From Escarpia spicata (lineage: Eukaryota > Annelida > Polychaeta > Sabellida > Siboglinidae), in NCBI GenBank assembly GCA_963995525.1, contig OZ023205.1:48351748-48415747 (forward strand): DNA of 64,000 nucleotides, given 5' to 3'. The notes under the pieces were generated by a model that was given only the letters and a program-made list of their open reading frames with translations, did not search any database and was not told where the DNA came from. Shown here piece by piece: positions 46,780 to 60,400 of this stretch. Position numbers and translations under genes: made by a program. The stretch's first letter is position 1. Every line of letters starts with the position of its first letter.

Positions 46780-48170
46780 CTATGATAGATCCCTAGGGAA
46801 CTCCACTGATGACGGGGGCCCACTCTGACTTAGATCCATTTAGTACTACCTGCTGAGTTCTATCAGTCAAGAAAGTTTCCAACCATTGAACCGCGTTGCC
46901 TCGGATGCCGTAGGCTTCTAGCTTCTTTACCAGTCTGCAGTGGGGAACTGTGTCAAACGCTCACTTGTAGTCCATATATGACGTCCAGACCGTATCCCTC
47001 GTCCAGTTGCTCAAAAGTCTCTGGAAGGTTGGCCAAACAGAACTTGCCTTCCAGGAATCCATGCTGGTTCTGGTTAATGATGCTGTGCTCGTTGAGAAAC
47101 TTGATCATGCTCTCTCTGGTGATTGCTTGGTACGGATGTTAGGTGACAGGACGGTAGTGACTAGGGCTTGTTTCCAGTCTGTAGGAATGTGACCAGTGTC
47201 TAATGATTGGCGAAATATCCAGCACATCGGCTTAGCACGGGTTTTGCTACACTCTTTCAGTACCCACGGGTGCAGTCCATCTGGGCCTGGAGCCTTGTTG
47301 GGATGGATACTTTGTAATTTCTTGCGTAGAGTCTCTTCTGTAAATGCAATGTCGGCTACACATTCGTTGGTTCTTTGATGACATTCTGGGATGGTGGACT
47401 TATCCTCATTCACAAACACTGACTTGAAAAAGTCACCCAGTACATTTGCTTTCTCCTGGTCGTTTTCTGTTTTGATCTCAGGTAACCGTAGTATGCCTTT
47501 GGTTCCTTCTTGAAATTGTTGATTAGTTTCTCCTCATAGTCCTTCTGTGCTTGTCTAATCTTGGGGTTTGTTTCGTTTCTCTGTTTGGCATATATGCAGT
47601 ATAGTCTGTCAAGCCCCGAATTTTGTAGCGTTTGTATAAGTCATACCTTTTCTTCACTGTTCTCAGCATTTGTTTACTCCACCATGAAGGTTTGTTACCC
47701 ATCTTCCGTTTTGGTTTCCCGAGAAGGGCATATCCCACTGCCTTTGAAATATCCTTCACTGTTTTCCTGGAACTTACTCTCCCAGTCAATCTCGTTCAAG
47801 GATTCGTTGATCGCATCGTAGTTGGCTTTGGGGTAGTTTCTCGATCCGCTCAGTCTGTTGTTCGCCGGTGCATAGCATATGTAGGTCCACAGTAAGGACT
47901 CATGGTCGCTACACCCCAGTGGTGGTAGATGAGTGACATCGTTAACCGTGTGTTGTTCATTCGAAAACACCAGATCAAGTGTAGAAGGTTGTTGGTCCGG
48001 GCTCTGTCTAGTTGGTTTGACAATGTGTTGAGTCAGGTAGGCGACATGTGTTGCATAAACAACTTGGCTGCTCTGGAGTGTTCACTCCCATTCAGAGTGT
48101 GTTCTTCCCGTTTAATCTCTGGAAAGTTGAAGTCTCCCATCATCGGTCTGTGGACTAGGTGAGTCAACAT
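46780..48170 (-). pseudogene. Decayed LINE with endonuclease end and RT core
   Basis: On the minus strand the end of an APE-type endonuclease (VTHLPPLGCSDHESLLW, about 47900) is followed by a linker (MGNKPSWWSKQMLRTVKKRY), the RT start (LRKKLQSIHPNKAPGPDGLH, then WVLKECSKTRAKPM; about 47100-47350) and the catalytic region (DYK, a TGA stop, then AFDTVPHCRLVKKLEAYGIR; about 46900-46990). Several frameshifts and stops make it a dead copy. It differs from the intact LINE at 14640-19370 and belongs to another CR1-like lineage. Confidence 0.85.
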
Positions 48171-48219
48171 TGACGACGTTGCAGAGATATAATATTATAA
48201 TCAGAATATAATGTAATTA

Positions 48220-48335
48220 TTCTTTGGTACGTATTTGCGGATGATGATGTCATTTAAGTAACCGTGTGGACATTCATACGTTTGACTGACCATGTAATGA
48301 TAACATTTTCTACCATCGCTGTCGGCTTGCGTGAA
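48220..48335. repeat. Right member of the direct repeat flanking a LINE fragment
   Basis: Partner of 46610-46770; about 1.6 kb separates them, filled by the decayed LINE. It overlaps the probable 3' UTR of the Death-domain gene. Confidence 0.7.
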
Positions 48336-48469
48336 TGATCTAGCAGTGCATGCAAATGTATGACTGACTATACATGACATGTACGCAGTAATGAATAAAT
48401 AGGCCCGTTTAATTGGTATTCGAACAGTCGGCACGACGGTGACCTCACGTGGCAGATTGAGGAACTGGG

Positions 48470-51400
48470 TTATTTCTTCGTTGCTGACTTGACCTTCTTC
48501 GCCTTCGCCGGCGCAGTTCTGCAAAAGAACAACGACAAGTTAGGGGTGGTTTTGTAAGTTATGCAAAAGAACAACGATACGTTAGGGGTGGTCTCGTAAG
48601 TTCTGCAAAAGAACAACGACAAGTTAGGGGTGGTCTCGTAAGTTCTGCAAAAGAACAACGACAAGTTAGGGGTGCTCTTGTAAGTTCTGCAAAGTCCACA
48701 ACAAGTTATATCGTGTAGCAATTTATTTTCCCAGCTCCACATCAAGATGACGGCAAGATTGTCCTACACACAAAACAAGAGGAGAGCAACTTGGTCAACA
48801 TAAACATCAGTAAAAGAAAATATTGTTGGCTTTCTGGAAGATCTGCGACGCACAGCGATCTTCGTACGAGGAACCGGAGTCCTTGTCTGAGCGTTCGAAG
48901 AAGGAGAGGTGGTAACAACCAAACCCCGTACGCCCTTATTCTTCCTCTTCTATCCCGTAAGCAATATAGCGGTCGTTATGGCACCACGGTGATTTCCTGC
49001 CGCCCTTGGTGCCGAGGTTAAACCAGTCCACTCCTGGATGTTGCCTTCCCACCTCCTCCTCTGCCTGCCTCTCTTTCTTCCTCCTGGTAGGAGTGTCTTT
49101 GCAAGGCCGATTGATTTTTGTAATATGACCATACCACTTCAGTTTCCATTTCTTGACTTCTGACCTACGTAATGCTTAACGTATTTTAGGACTGCGAAAT
49201 TATGCTTCTTCTCATCTTCCTTCTCTATGGGTCCGAGACCTGGCAACGCACCGTCCAACAGTCTAAGAAACTGGATGCTTTCGCTATGAAGTGCCGTCAG
49301 CCGCATGGAGAACATCGAGTGGTTTCATTACGTTCGAAATAATACGATCCTCGAACGTACCGGTGAACACCCTGCATACGTCCTCATCGCTAAGCGTAGT
49401 CTCCTGCGGTTCGGCCACCTTTAACGCATGGCGCCAGACTACACCCAGCATCCCAGGTGTACAAATCCCAACCCCCTAACGCCGGCTGGAAAAGACCCTG
49501 TGGTCGCCATCGCCGAAGATGGATTGACTGCATCAAGCAGGATGTGGACGGCCTGTGACTTACGCTTGAGGCCGAGCGAGTGGCCGTTGACCGCCTCACG
49601 TGGAGGGCAGTGTTAAATGATGTGACATCTAAGCTGGTGAACCGGCGAGAGCGCTAAGTCAAGTCTAGAACTTACGCGACCATCACTCAGCAGAGCACCT
49701 GCTATATTTGGAATAGGGTGTAGTTCGAATCAAACAAGTTGTAGGCCTACAGTACAAATCTGGCAAACAAATATACGATCTATGTCCGCAATGACGCATT
49801 ACTGAACAAATAGATTTCCTCATCATCGCACTAAGCTTTCTTTATGTCTAAATACGTGATATCCGACGGGATAGACCCAGAAATGGTGTATAGGCCTACT
49901 CGTATCTGTGCCATTCGACGTAATTCTGATCGATTGCCTAAAGGTTGACGGTATCAAGGCCGTTCCTTACGGTTGTGTGCGTTTTGAGCAGATATTTTGC
50001 GTTACGTTGATCCAAATAGCTTGGAAATAATATATCACCAGCTCAAAACTCGTCTTTCCTTGCTGTGTACACAGCAAACATGCGCGGATAATCATACACT
50101 GATTTGTTTGCGATTTCACGGATTCCCGTTACGTGTTAAAGCCGAGATACGCTACACTTTTCGACCGACCAATCCAGACCAGACTCACCCCGACGGCAGT
50201 GAACATGCTACACCAACTGATACGGACTGCATTACAGTTGGAGCAGGCGTGACGTCGTAATCATGTAAACTTGAAATCATTCGAATACGTCAGACGGACA
50301 CCGACTAGTACCGTCGAAAATGTTCATGTTTGCATGATTATGACGTGACGTCAGCTTCGAATATAGCGCAGTCGGTATCGGTCGGTGTATTGTATACACT
50401 GTAGTCGGGGTGAATCTGGTCTGGTCGGGTTGGGCGTAAAGTGCCAGTTTGTCCCGGCTTTACGCGTGTGCGGTACTTGGGCTTGTCGGGACTTACGAAG
50501 ACTGGGCCTTGAGGACTGGAAGCACGGCTGGCGTCAACTCGCGGGTCGCCTTGTTCTGGCTGACGATGATGTCGCCGAGGTCCGTACGGTCGATCATCTT
50601 CAGCGCCCGCACCAACTCCATCACCTTGTCCTTGTCCCTGCGTGGCAAACACGATACGCTCGTCGACGGATTTCTTCTAAACAATTTTCCCACAAACGTA
50701 AAATTGTGTTTAAAAAACCACTTCACCCCTTGGCAGACCTGTTCATTCGATTGCTGCAATATTCCTGCACTAAGGTAAATCGTTACCTGCGTAAGTCCAT
50801 CACTGTGTGTGTGTTGTGTGTTGTGTGGGTGTGGTGTGTGTGTATGTGTGATGCGCGCGCGCGTGTGTGCGTGCATGCGTGGGTGTATAAGGTTAACCAA
50901 CAACAGGTTAAACATACATTTTGCTGTATATAGGGCCTACATGTAGCCTGGCCTAGCCTGGCACGTGGGATATTTCTACAGATAGAAATATGCACTTCCC
51001 ACACGAAAACAATTAGTATGTGCAAATAAGCTCACAATTCTAATGTCATCATAGATCAAAATCGAATCAAATCAATTTATTTTGCAACAACATAATATTA
51101 TACATACACAAAACAACCATTTAATAAATAAAGTTGTGTTGCATGGTGGTCACGTGGCATGCTATATGCCGTCTTCCTGTGACCCCATAAACATATTTCG
51201 AAATATATTTACACATACGTATCCGATGATTATCACGAGTGTATGATCTTCTGTATGACAACGGAATGGAGATGCGATGGAGAAGGAAACGAATTATTGT
51301 AGGAAATTACTGTTAGAAAACAATGCAATTTGTGCGGATCCAAACAGCAATGCACGTGGCTAAGATACTTGTCTAAATATTGATTGGATAATAACAATTA

Positions 51401-54400
51401 TAATTTTTGTCTGGATTTGACGTTTTGTATCTTATAATCAAGATTATTCCATAGTTTTATAAAAATGGTGTTTAGGTAATTTAGATGAAAAATGTGTTCT
51501 GGGCTTCTGTGTATATAAGAGGTTACATTGTCTAGTAAGTCTGGTGTTAGTGGCTAGATTCTGTTTTGGTATATAATGTTTGAAATATTTAGGCAGTGTA
51601 TTGTGGTGATAGTCAAACATAAATAGTGAGACATGCAACCTGTGAATATCAGTGATATTTTCAGATTTAAAAATAGGATCGGTGTGACTTCTATATCTTT
51701 TTTGATTAATTATTCGTATAGCGTGTTTTTGTAAAATTTATATTTTTTTATGGTATTTCCATTGCCCCATGCTTGTACACCGTTAGTTAAGTGGCTTTGA
51801 ATTAAGGTATAATAGACAGTTTTAAAGTATTGTGTGGCAAAAAAACGTCTCATTCTATTAATTGCAAAAATTGCTCTAGATATTTTAGAACTAGTTATGT
51901 TGATATGTTTTTTCCATGTTTAATGTTTATCAATATGTATTCCTAAGAACTTCACCGATTCTTCTTTGTTACCCTTTCCAACATGATTAATAATTTCAAT
52001 GTTAATTTTAATACAGTTATTTATCTGTTATTTGCTATTCGATGGACTAAATAGGCAAACGTTTGTCTTTTTTATATTTAATGAAAATTTATTGGGACAA
52101 AGCCAATCGTACAAATGTATTAATTCTTGGTTTATGTTGTCAATTAAAGAATCAATATGAGGACCCGATTGGTATACAGTTGTTTCATCTGCAAAAGATA
52201 ATAAATTCAGAGACGTGGAGTTAGTTATATCATTGATATAAATTAAAAATAAGATTGGTCCAAGTATGGATCCTTGGGGCACTCCACTTATTATGGTTTT
52301 TGGAGATGATTGACATTTGAGTATCCCAGTAGATTGTTTTCGATTTGATAAATAACTTGCAAACCATTTATTGCTTATTCCCCGAATTCCATAAAAAGTT
52401 AAATTTGTACAGTAAAATATCATGGTTTATTGTATCGAATGCCTTTGAAAGGTCCAGAAACACAGCCAATGTAGACTAGGGTCTTTTGTTATTTTATCGG
52501 TTGCATCTGCAATATCCTTGAGCAGATGCAGTATTGGTTGAATAGTAGAATGTTTTGCACGAAACCCATATTGGTGTTTATACAAAATGTTAAATTTTCT
52601 AAGAACATTATTAATCTATTTCATACAATTTTTTCCATTATTTTAGAAATCACGGGTAGGATACGTATAGGTCTATAATTGTTGAACAGTTTATTGTTAC
52701 CTGATTTGAAGACGGGAATGACTTTTGCAGGTTTTAAGTTTCCAGGAACAATTCCCGTGACAAAGGATTGGTTTAGTATATGCTCAAGCGGAGTGGCTAC
52801 TTCATGTATGGTCGCTTGCAGTAGTTTAGTGGATAGACCGTCGAAACCTTCTGTACTTTTAGTTTTAAGTTTTCGTACAGATATTTCTATTTCTGTTGTC
52901 TGCGTTGGTTGCATGAAACACTTTACGGGATAGTTTCCTCTTAGGTGTGTTTCAAATTGCTTAACAGGAAGAGCTATTGTGTTGCTTATCGATTTACCTA
53001 TTCTAACAAAAAATTATTAAATTCTTCTGTCATTTGTTTTAAAGTTGTTTTCTTTGGTCCGTTTACGATGAAGGTTTCAGGTAGTTTGGGGACTTCTTTT
53101 TGTTTATGTATTGCTTGTCGTGGTATAGCCCATGTTTCTTTGATATTGTGCTTAGGTTATGTACTATTACTTACAAACAACGTATATAAGTAATGTAGAA
53201 TGTTTATTCAAACATCTATGTACGATGTACATCGTGACCGTGCGCCATGTGCTCCGCCCGACCTCTGGTCGCATTCACCACATCTTCCTTTCCATATAAA
53301 CAAGTTTTTGTTGGTTGCACATTTTCAAAGTTGACAATTATAACTTTATGAAATTCATATTGACCTTAATGAGCTACTGCCTAACATATGCATACTGATC
53401 CCAAACACCACCAGTCATAACTTTACATTTCCTGGATGTACCTTGATTCGGGTTTCCTAGCACGTTTTGAGGCCCTTGGAAATGACTGCTCGTTTATCGT
53501 GGGCTCGGGTCGTCCCTGACCTTCGTTGCAACTCGTCACTTGTACCCTACTTTCAACCAAGGCATCTGTTGCTGTATTTAAGTCAGCTTGAACTGGGCGG
53601 TTCGTGTATTTCAGCCGTAAATCACTTCGATTTCTTCTCAGCATGACCTCTGAATCTGTCTCAACCTGGTAAGACCATGGTGCAACTTAACCCCAGAAAT
53701 ACGTCCTTGTATTTATTTAACAAGTCTGAGTAATCTACCTCAACTGTTTCATCATTTACCACATAGACTCTTTTCACAAGACCTAGTCGCTCACAGGTGT
53801 CAACCCCTAGGATTGCTGGCTTCTTACCAGGTACCACAACAAATGACACATTTACAACCTTCCCTTTGTGAGACACGTTCCCAACACACCGGCCCAGAAC
53901 TGGAATATCTCCACCATCATAACCCTTCAGGGAAACAGTTGTTTTATGGACTTTATGTACAGGTTTGAAATGCTTTAAGTCATCTTGGGACAGTACATTA
54001 GCCTGTGCTCCTGTATCAAGCGTACAGGGAACAATACACCCATTCACCATTAGTGGGTGAACCCATTCAGAGTGTACCGAGTTAACCAACAGTTCATCAG
54101 TTTTCATGTCAACAATGTCAACAAACAGTTCTCTCTGGTCATCTTCATCATGTACGACATTCACCGACCTCTGGAGACAACATCTGATAAAGTGTCTTCG
54201 TCTCTGACACTCGATGAACGTCTTGTTATACGCCGGACATCGTCGAGGTGCATGCACAAGTCCACATCTTCTACGTGAGTATTCATCCTGTCGACCTCTT
54301 TGTCGCTGATAAGGAATTGTTGCAGGAATGTGAAGCGGCAGTGTGCGCCCTGTATGGGCAATTACAAGAGTATGATGTGAACAGATTGCGACATACCATG

Positions 54401-57400
54401 TTTGGGTCGAGGACAACCGATCCATCAAAGTTGCCACCATTCAAGGAAGCATGTGACCAACACATCAAGCGTGCTAACTATCAGGCAGTCATTTAGCGAC
54501 ACTGCTTGACGGCACGACCACCAGTGCCATCCCCTCATGGCAATGGGTGGACTGTTGACGGATACATTTTGGTACATTAGACGAACAATCCACCAGCTCC
54601 ACAGGCAGTACTTGAATGTGTCAGCTGCAAATGTAAGACATGTGCTGGTGTTCGTTGCTCGTGCAAGCTGAATGGGTTAACATGTACTGGTGTTTGCCGC
54701 TGTACCGCCGATGATTGCGAAAACAGACCGGTCACATCGACAGACATGGGAGTAGACCCACTACTGTCAGAAGACGACTCTGATATGGAGTGACATGATC
54801 TATGATGGTCCATGAAACTGCTTGTCAGTTGGTGAACTTCAATGGAGAACCTTTAAATTATGATATACTTTAAATTTGTTATCATTATTATCATACTATT
54901 TGCAATTTGCCAAAATGCCTACTTACATTAACATAATTATGAAGTAAATGCATGCATCTCATAATATTTATTACGTATTTATATGTAAAAAGGAGAAATG
55001 TGTTATTAAATACATGTGAGCCAGAAACGTATGTAATCACACTAAAAGTCTTTTACACGAACACAACGTGAGCTATGCCCACTCTAAAAGGATTTTGTGG
55101 TTTTGTTCGATAAAGGGGGTGGGGTTACTGAAATGTCTATATAATTGTTCAAACATAACAAATATTCGTTCAGTATGTCGAAGTTATTAACCATATAAAC
55201 ATAGACACCTGGTATGATGATATGTAATATATCAAGCATTATGTTGTAACTATGTGATTCCGTTAACCGCATGTCGATGAAAAACTGTGTATTTTATATT
55301 GGCGAAAAGTTAAATGTATACATCTGATTGGTGGTACAAAATTGCTTTGCATTATGTTATGACCAACTACGTGAGACTATAAGATGATTAGCAAATAAAT
55401 AGTTGATTTAGAGCATATTGTGTGACGTTTTGTCATTTCCCGCAATTTTCTCGATTTAGGGGGTAGGTCTACATATAAAATTATGATGATATCTTCATTA
55501 ATATTGAATATTTCTCGCCAGTTGGTTTTCCAAGTACGTGAATATTGGAACATACTGATATGAAATTATCGGGTCAATATACTATGGGTATGAGCGTGGA
55601 ACAAACGGAAGCACTACGCATATAGATTTTACTGAAAAAAGTTAGAACGTTTTACACCAAATTATCGAACGTATCATATTAATGATTGCAATTGAAACAT
55701 TTTGTGTTACAGTGCTGTTGTACATTCACTTATGTATCTACCTGTGAATTTATAAAGAGATTCTACAAAAAGTATTTTATTTATGGCATATTTTGTGATT
55801 TTAGCTATTTCAGAAAAAAATTGCCAACCACTCGTAATAAATTTCGTTTTTCTCATAGAACGGACACCTTAATTTTTGGTTAATGTTTTTAATTTATTAG
55901 TTTATAGTTCAACTAAAAAGAAAATATCGAGAAACCTATGTTGGCGGAGGGGTGCAGCCAACTCCTGGTTTAAGGCCCTTTAGGAAGTCAGCACCAGGAC
56001 TATATATACTGATTCTTGTGGATGAGGTGCACCATAAATTATATGAAATATTCCTAAATGATCGGCTAAATTAGTGATAATAATCCCCGATTCATAACTA
56101 GGATGAGTATTATTTGAATATAAATGGTCTATACGTGTTGCCGAATATGATGTTATTCGTGTTGGTTTGGTTATATGCGAAATAAATCCTTGGGATATTA
56201 CATTATCTATGAAGTCATTGGTTTGTTGATGGGTGACAAAGTTTAGCAAATTAATGTTGTAGTCGCCCATTAAATAAGCAGTTATATTTTCATTTGATAT
56301 TTTATTCTGTATTTCTATTATTTTATTTATAAACATCGATATTTGCACGATGATCAGAGTTAGGACGATAAATTACACCTACTATACAAGGGTTATTATA
56401 ATTACCTTGAACTTATATATTTAATAAAATAATATAAATTCAAAAACATAGGGGAATAAATATAGAGATTTTCACGTTTACAGTAGATGAAACTTTCGTT
56501 AATATATATTCCAACTTCACCATGCCCATCATTATTTTGTAATCTTGTATTAATAATTAAACTGTGTTAGCCACTTATTTTGTATTGCTGGGAAACACGA
56601 ATTCTAAATATTATGTTAAGCCAATTAAATCAAGTTTGAGGCCATTTGAAGATAAGCTAAAAAGTACTTCTTGAACAGAATCCCAGTGTGCCTTTAAACT
56701 GCGACAATTCATACATAACATCGATGGAGATATATTGTCACAGTGGAAAACTTCAGTTGGGGTAAAATATTTACAATCATTGGTATTTAAAGAAAAGTGG
56801 AATCATGATACATTTCATCTCCGTAATGGTTAATTTCATTGTATAATTTTCTAAAGTCCAAGTTTACATTTGTTTGGATCCGGTCAATACGAATATATTA
56901 TCATCCATTTACAAATCTAATTAAGTATATCATATTAAACCAATCTCCCCAGTCCGTCGTCTTTACGCTACTACCAGAAGCAACATAAAAATCAAATGAA
57001 CAAAACCAGTAATGCAAACGAATAATCAGCTTAGTACATTCTGTGTAACGTGTCATCGTAACATTCACCGTAACTGTATGAATAATAGTAAAGCAAAAGA
57101 AAACATATGTATGTAATAAAACAAGGAACATATTAGGGAACAAAAATACTATGGATAGCTAACTGGCTGGCCTTCCACTAGGCATGGCATAATTATGAAA
57201 ATAATAATATAAAAATACAACAACCGAGATATAATAACAAATAATGAACAGACATATATCATTTTAGTAAACCATTTGCAGAGGACAAATATCTACAAAT
57301 GGTTATTTCCTTTCTGTATTGCAAGGTGCAGTTAATAAATGGAAAAACATTAGGGAACAACATTGGGCTATGTATTAACATTTCCCAAGGTAGATCTGGG

Positions 57401-60400
57401 AACTTATCATTTTGGAGTGCACGTACATGACTACAAAAAATTCTTTATAATTGAGAATGCCGTTTTTTTCTACAGAATATACACTACGTCATCTGCAATT
57501 AAACTGCATCATCCAGCAATGTTGAAACGCACCATTTGAAAGGATATAAGATTAATTTAAGCAATCCTATTTTTAGATTTAACAAACCGACCGAACATCA
57601 ACACAATCGTCGACAACATCTAGCAATGTTCTTTACGGATTCACCATCTGGGGAATCAACCGTCTCCAAGAATGCAATACTAATTCAGCTATCACATGCT
57701 GATCCAGGCGGCACGTGTCCCCGCAGACCTTTCGAATTATTGTGCCACTCTACGTCTGCACTAGAGTGGCTTCCCCCACCTTTTGATTGTGCCCTCTAGA
57801 TGTTCTGAACAAATTATGAACGTCGCCGCGAAATATCTTACAGCATCCCTCTCCCGAATTCCGACCAGACAGCGCGATGGCCGAGTGGCAACAGTGGAGT
57901 GGTGGTGAAGCTCCGGCGGAAAATCGTCAACAGCACCCCGCCCCCTCCCTTTCTTGCGATGTCAAGATCTGACAGTGGGGTCGTCCTGAAGCTCCGGCTC
58001 AACCCATGCAATAAGAATTTGGTTCGGCCGCCAGTGTTTTGTGCAAGCCTCATGGGTGCGGTTGGAGGTTTCGCCCCCCCCCCCCCCAACACTACCCTCT
58101 CTGGATCCGCCATTGGCTAACACAACAGTAAAACTAACCCGAATAGTCACCCTTAAATTTAGACTTCATGTTTGAGATTGTTCAGGCGTATCAGTGCGAC
58201 CGTCTCACTCACTTGGCGTTGCCTTTAAGAGAGCGCCAGTGCTTGAGCAGTCTGAAGGCCACCTCCTGCTCCATGCCCTCGGGGCTCAGCAGCTCCGCGT
58301 GCTCGAGAGGCTCCTTGCGGGCGATCTGACGCTGGAGCTGCTCGCGGAGCTGGTCGAGGGTCGGCGGCCGCTTGTGGGCCTGCTGCTGTTCTCGGACCTC
58401 GGTGTCCGTTGTGACGAGGGCTGACGACAACAAATGCATTATTAACACCGCAGACCAAAGACATGAACTGTAGACCCACTTAGGGTTCATACCGAAGAGT
58501 CACGGTTTTAAAAATGCCATCAGTTTACCTAGGTAGATCGTGGTTTGAGTCCGTGCTTAATTTGCGATTGTAACATTTAGCTGGGTAGGCCGCGGTTTGA
58601 GATAGTGCTTAATCTGTGATTATAACATTTACTGCTACTAGTTTATACCCGACTATAGTTCAACAGACCAAGGCAAAATCTTAAACTCGTTCCCGGAACC
58701 ATTTAATTTCTGCTAGCTCCAATTACGGCATATTCAGCAGATAATAATGTCGCACAACAAATCAAACACAATCTCGAAGTGCGCCCCTGGTGAATAACTG
58801 ACTACTCAATTTATTAACAGAAAAAAAGTAATTAAATCTAAATAACTAACTGTGTGTTCATTCTCCAGTTGGTACAACAGAGGCCATTGTTCCGTGAAAG
58901 CGAATGAACACAGGAAGAGGCGAGTACGTGGACCTCAGCGCCTCCGAGGAGATCCACTTTACTTACGTATGCCATTCGCTCGGTGACACAAGACTCTCTA
59001 GCGCACACGACTTTGGACGATCCTCTCAATCTCCTTTCATGTGTAGAGCCATGACGAGATACACTTACAATACTCCAAAGCCAGCGTATCAAAGACAGGC
59101 TAGGCTGTCTGTTTCTCTACCCTGCGTAGTAATTGGTAACAGGAACTCTGCAGTGACGGACCTGCGAAAATGGGGAATTGTTGCACACCAGTGGTACTGT
59201 GGTCAACTTAACCCGCCTCGGTAATACTGGAAATAAAGCTTGTTTTCAAACTGGATGTTATGTTGACCATTCGAACATCCTCCGGGGTCGTAACTTTCAA
59301 ATTGCGAACATTGTAACGGGCTTATTAAATACAATTAGGCGGGCAATATTCCTTCAACATATTTATTATAATCTAAACACATCATTTTACTTAATTAATG
59401 AAAAACTAGGAACAGACTGACTCCCTTTGATATGTGGATATTATCACCGTCTAGCTAGACGCACCTGCCGTAGGCACGTTGAGGTACATGGCGAGAAGGA
59501 ATCGCTTCTGTACGATGTGAACAGCGAGCAGGTTGAGACTGGCGTCGACGATCACATTTGGTTCCTTCTTGACGGGAGGCGGTGGTGGTTCCTCTGTCAA
59601 CGACATCGCTTTATGGACAGACTGGACACTTACAAAACACACCATATTCTTTGATGGCAAGCTCGGTGAAGCTACACGGAGTATGGTAAATGTGGGGTGT
59701 ATGTATGGGTGTATATAACAATAATGTGTATAATACTTTTGGAAAGCTCAATTCCTCAACTTAGCATCCTAGATAATAAGGTCCTCTTTAAAAGTTGCAA
59801 TCGGTATACCATGGGTCTTCATGACTTTAACAATGTTTTGACGTGCTTGTTTTAAATAACAAACAATGTATATATCGTAAGATCCATGTGAACGAGATTG
59901 GGGCAAACCATAGAGGTATATATGTAGTCTAGGCCTATATGAGGTGAACATTGTACACATGACTTGTATTTCGTAAGGTGTAATAGGATTACCACTGTTT
60001 ACTTCTACCACGTGCTATGACTTAATTAAGGTGCCGGCAGTCTTTTGGACAGTTTAACACGTCTGTTTGACGAATCCGTGAGAGGAAAAACAACTGATAA
60101 TAGTATACAATTTGGCTCTGTTGTTCAGCCTCATGTTTATTGAGAATGAATCGTATGATTAAATAGACTAGCTAGACAGACAGTAGGGGTATAGGTCTAG
60201 TAGCAGCAGTCGGCCCTACTAAATAGTAGTAACACAGAGTCTACACCCTCAAAATGGAGATCTCGTAGGTCACATACATATAACAGCCTTTTTTCCGGGC
60301 AACGCCAGGTAATTCGGCTAGTAATTAATAAATACGTCTAACTATGCATTAGGCATAAACAACTTGAAAGATATATGTCGCACAACTAGATCTATATGCC

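Noticed and set aside
58194..58424. Leu-rich plus-strand frame resembling a repeat protein
   Set aside because: Antisense of Death-domain gene exon 3, which has matching splice phases on the minus strand.
59769..60011. 80-codon minus-strand frame in intron 1 of the Death-domain gene
   Set aside because: No splice support or recognisable family; treated as intronic chance frame.
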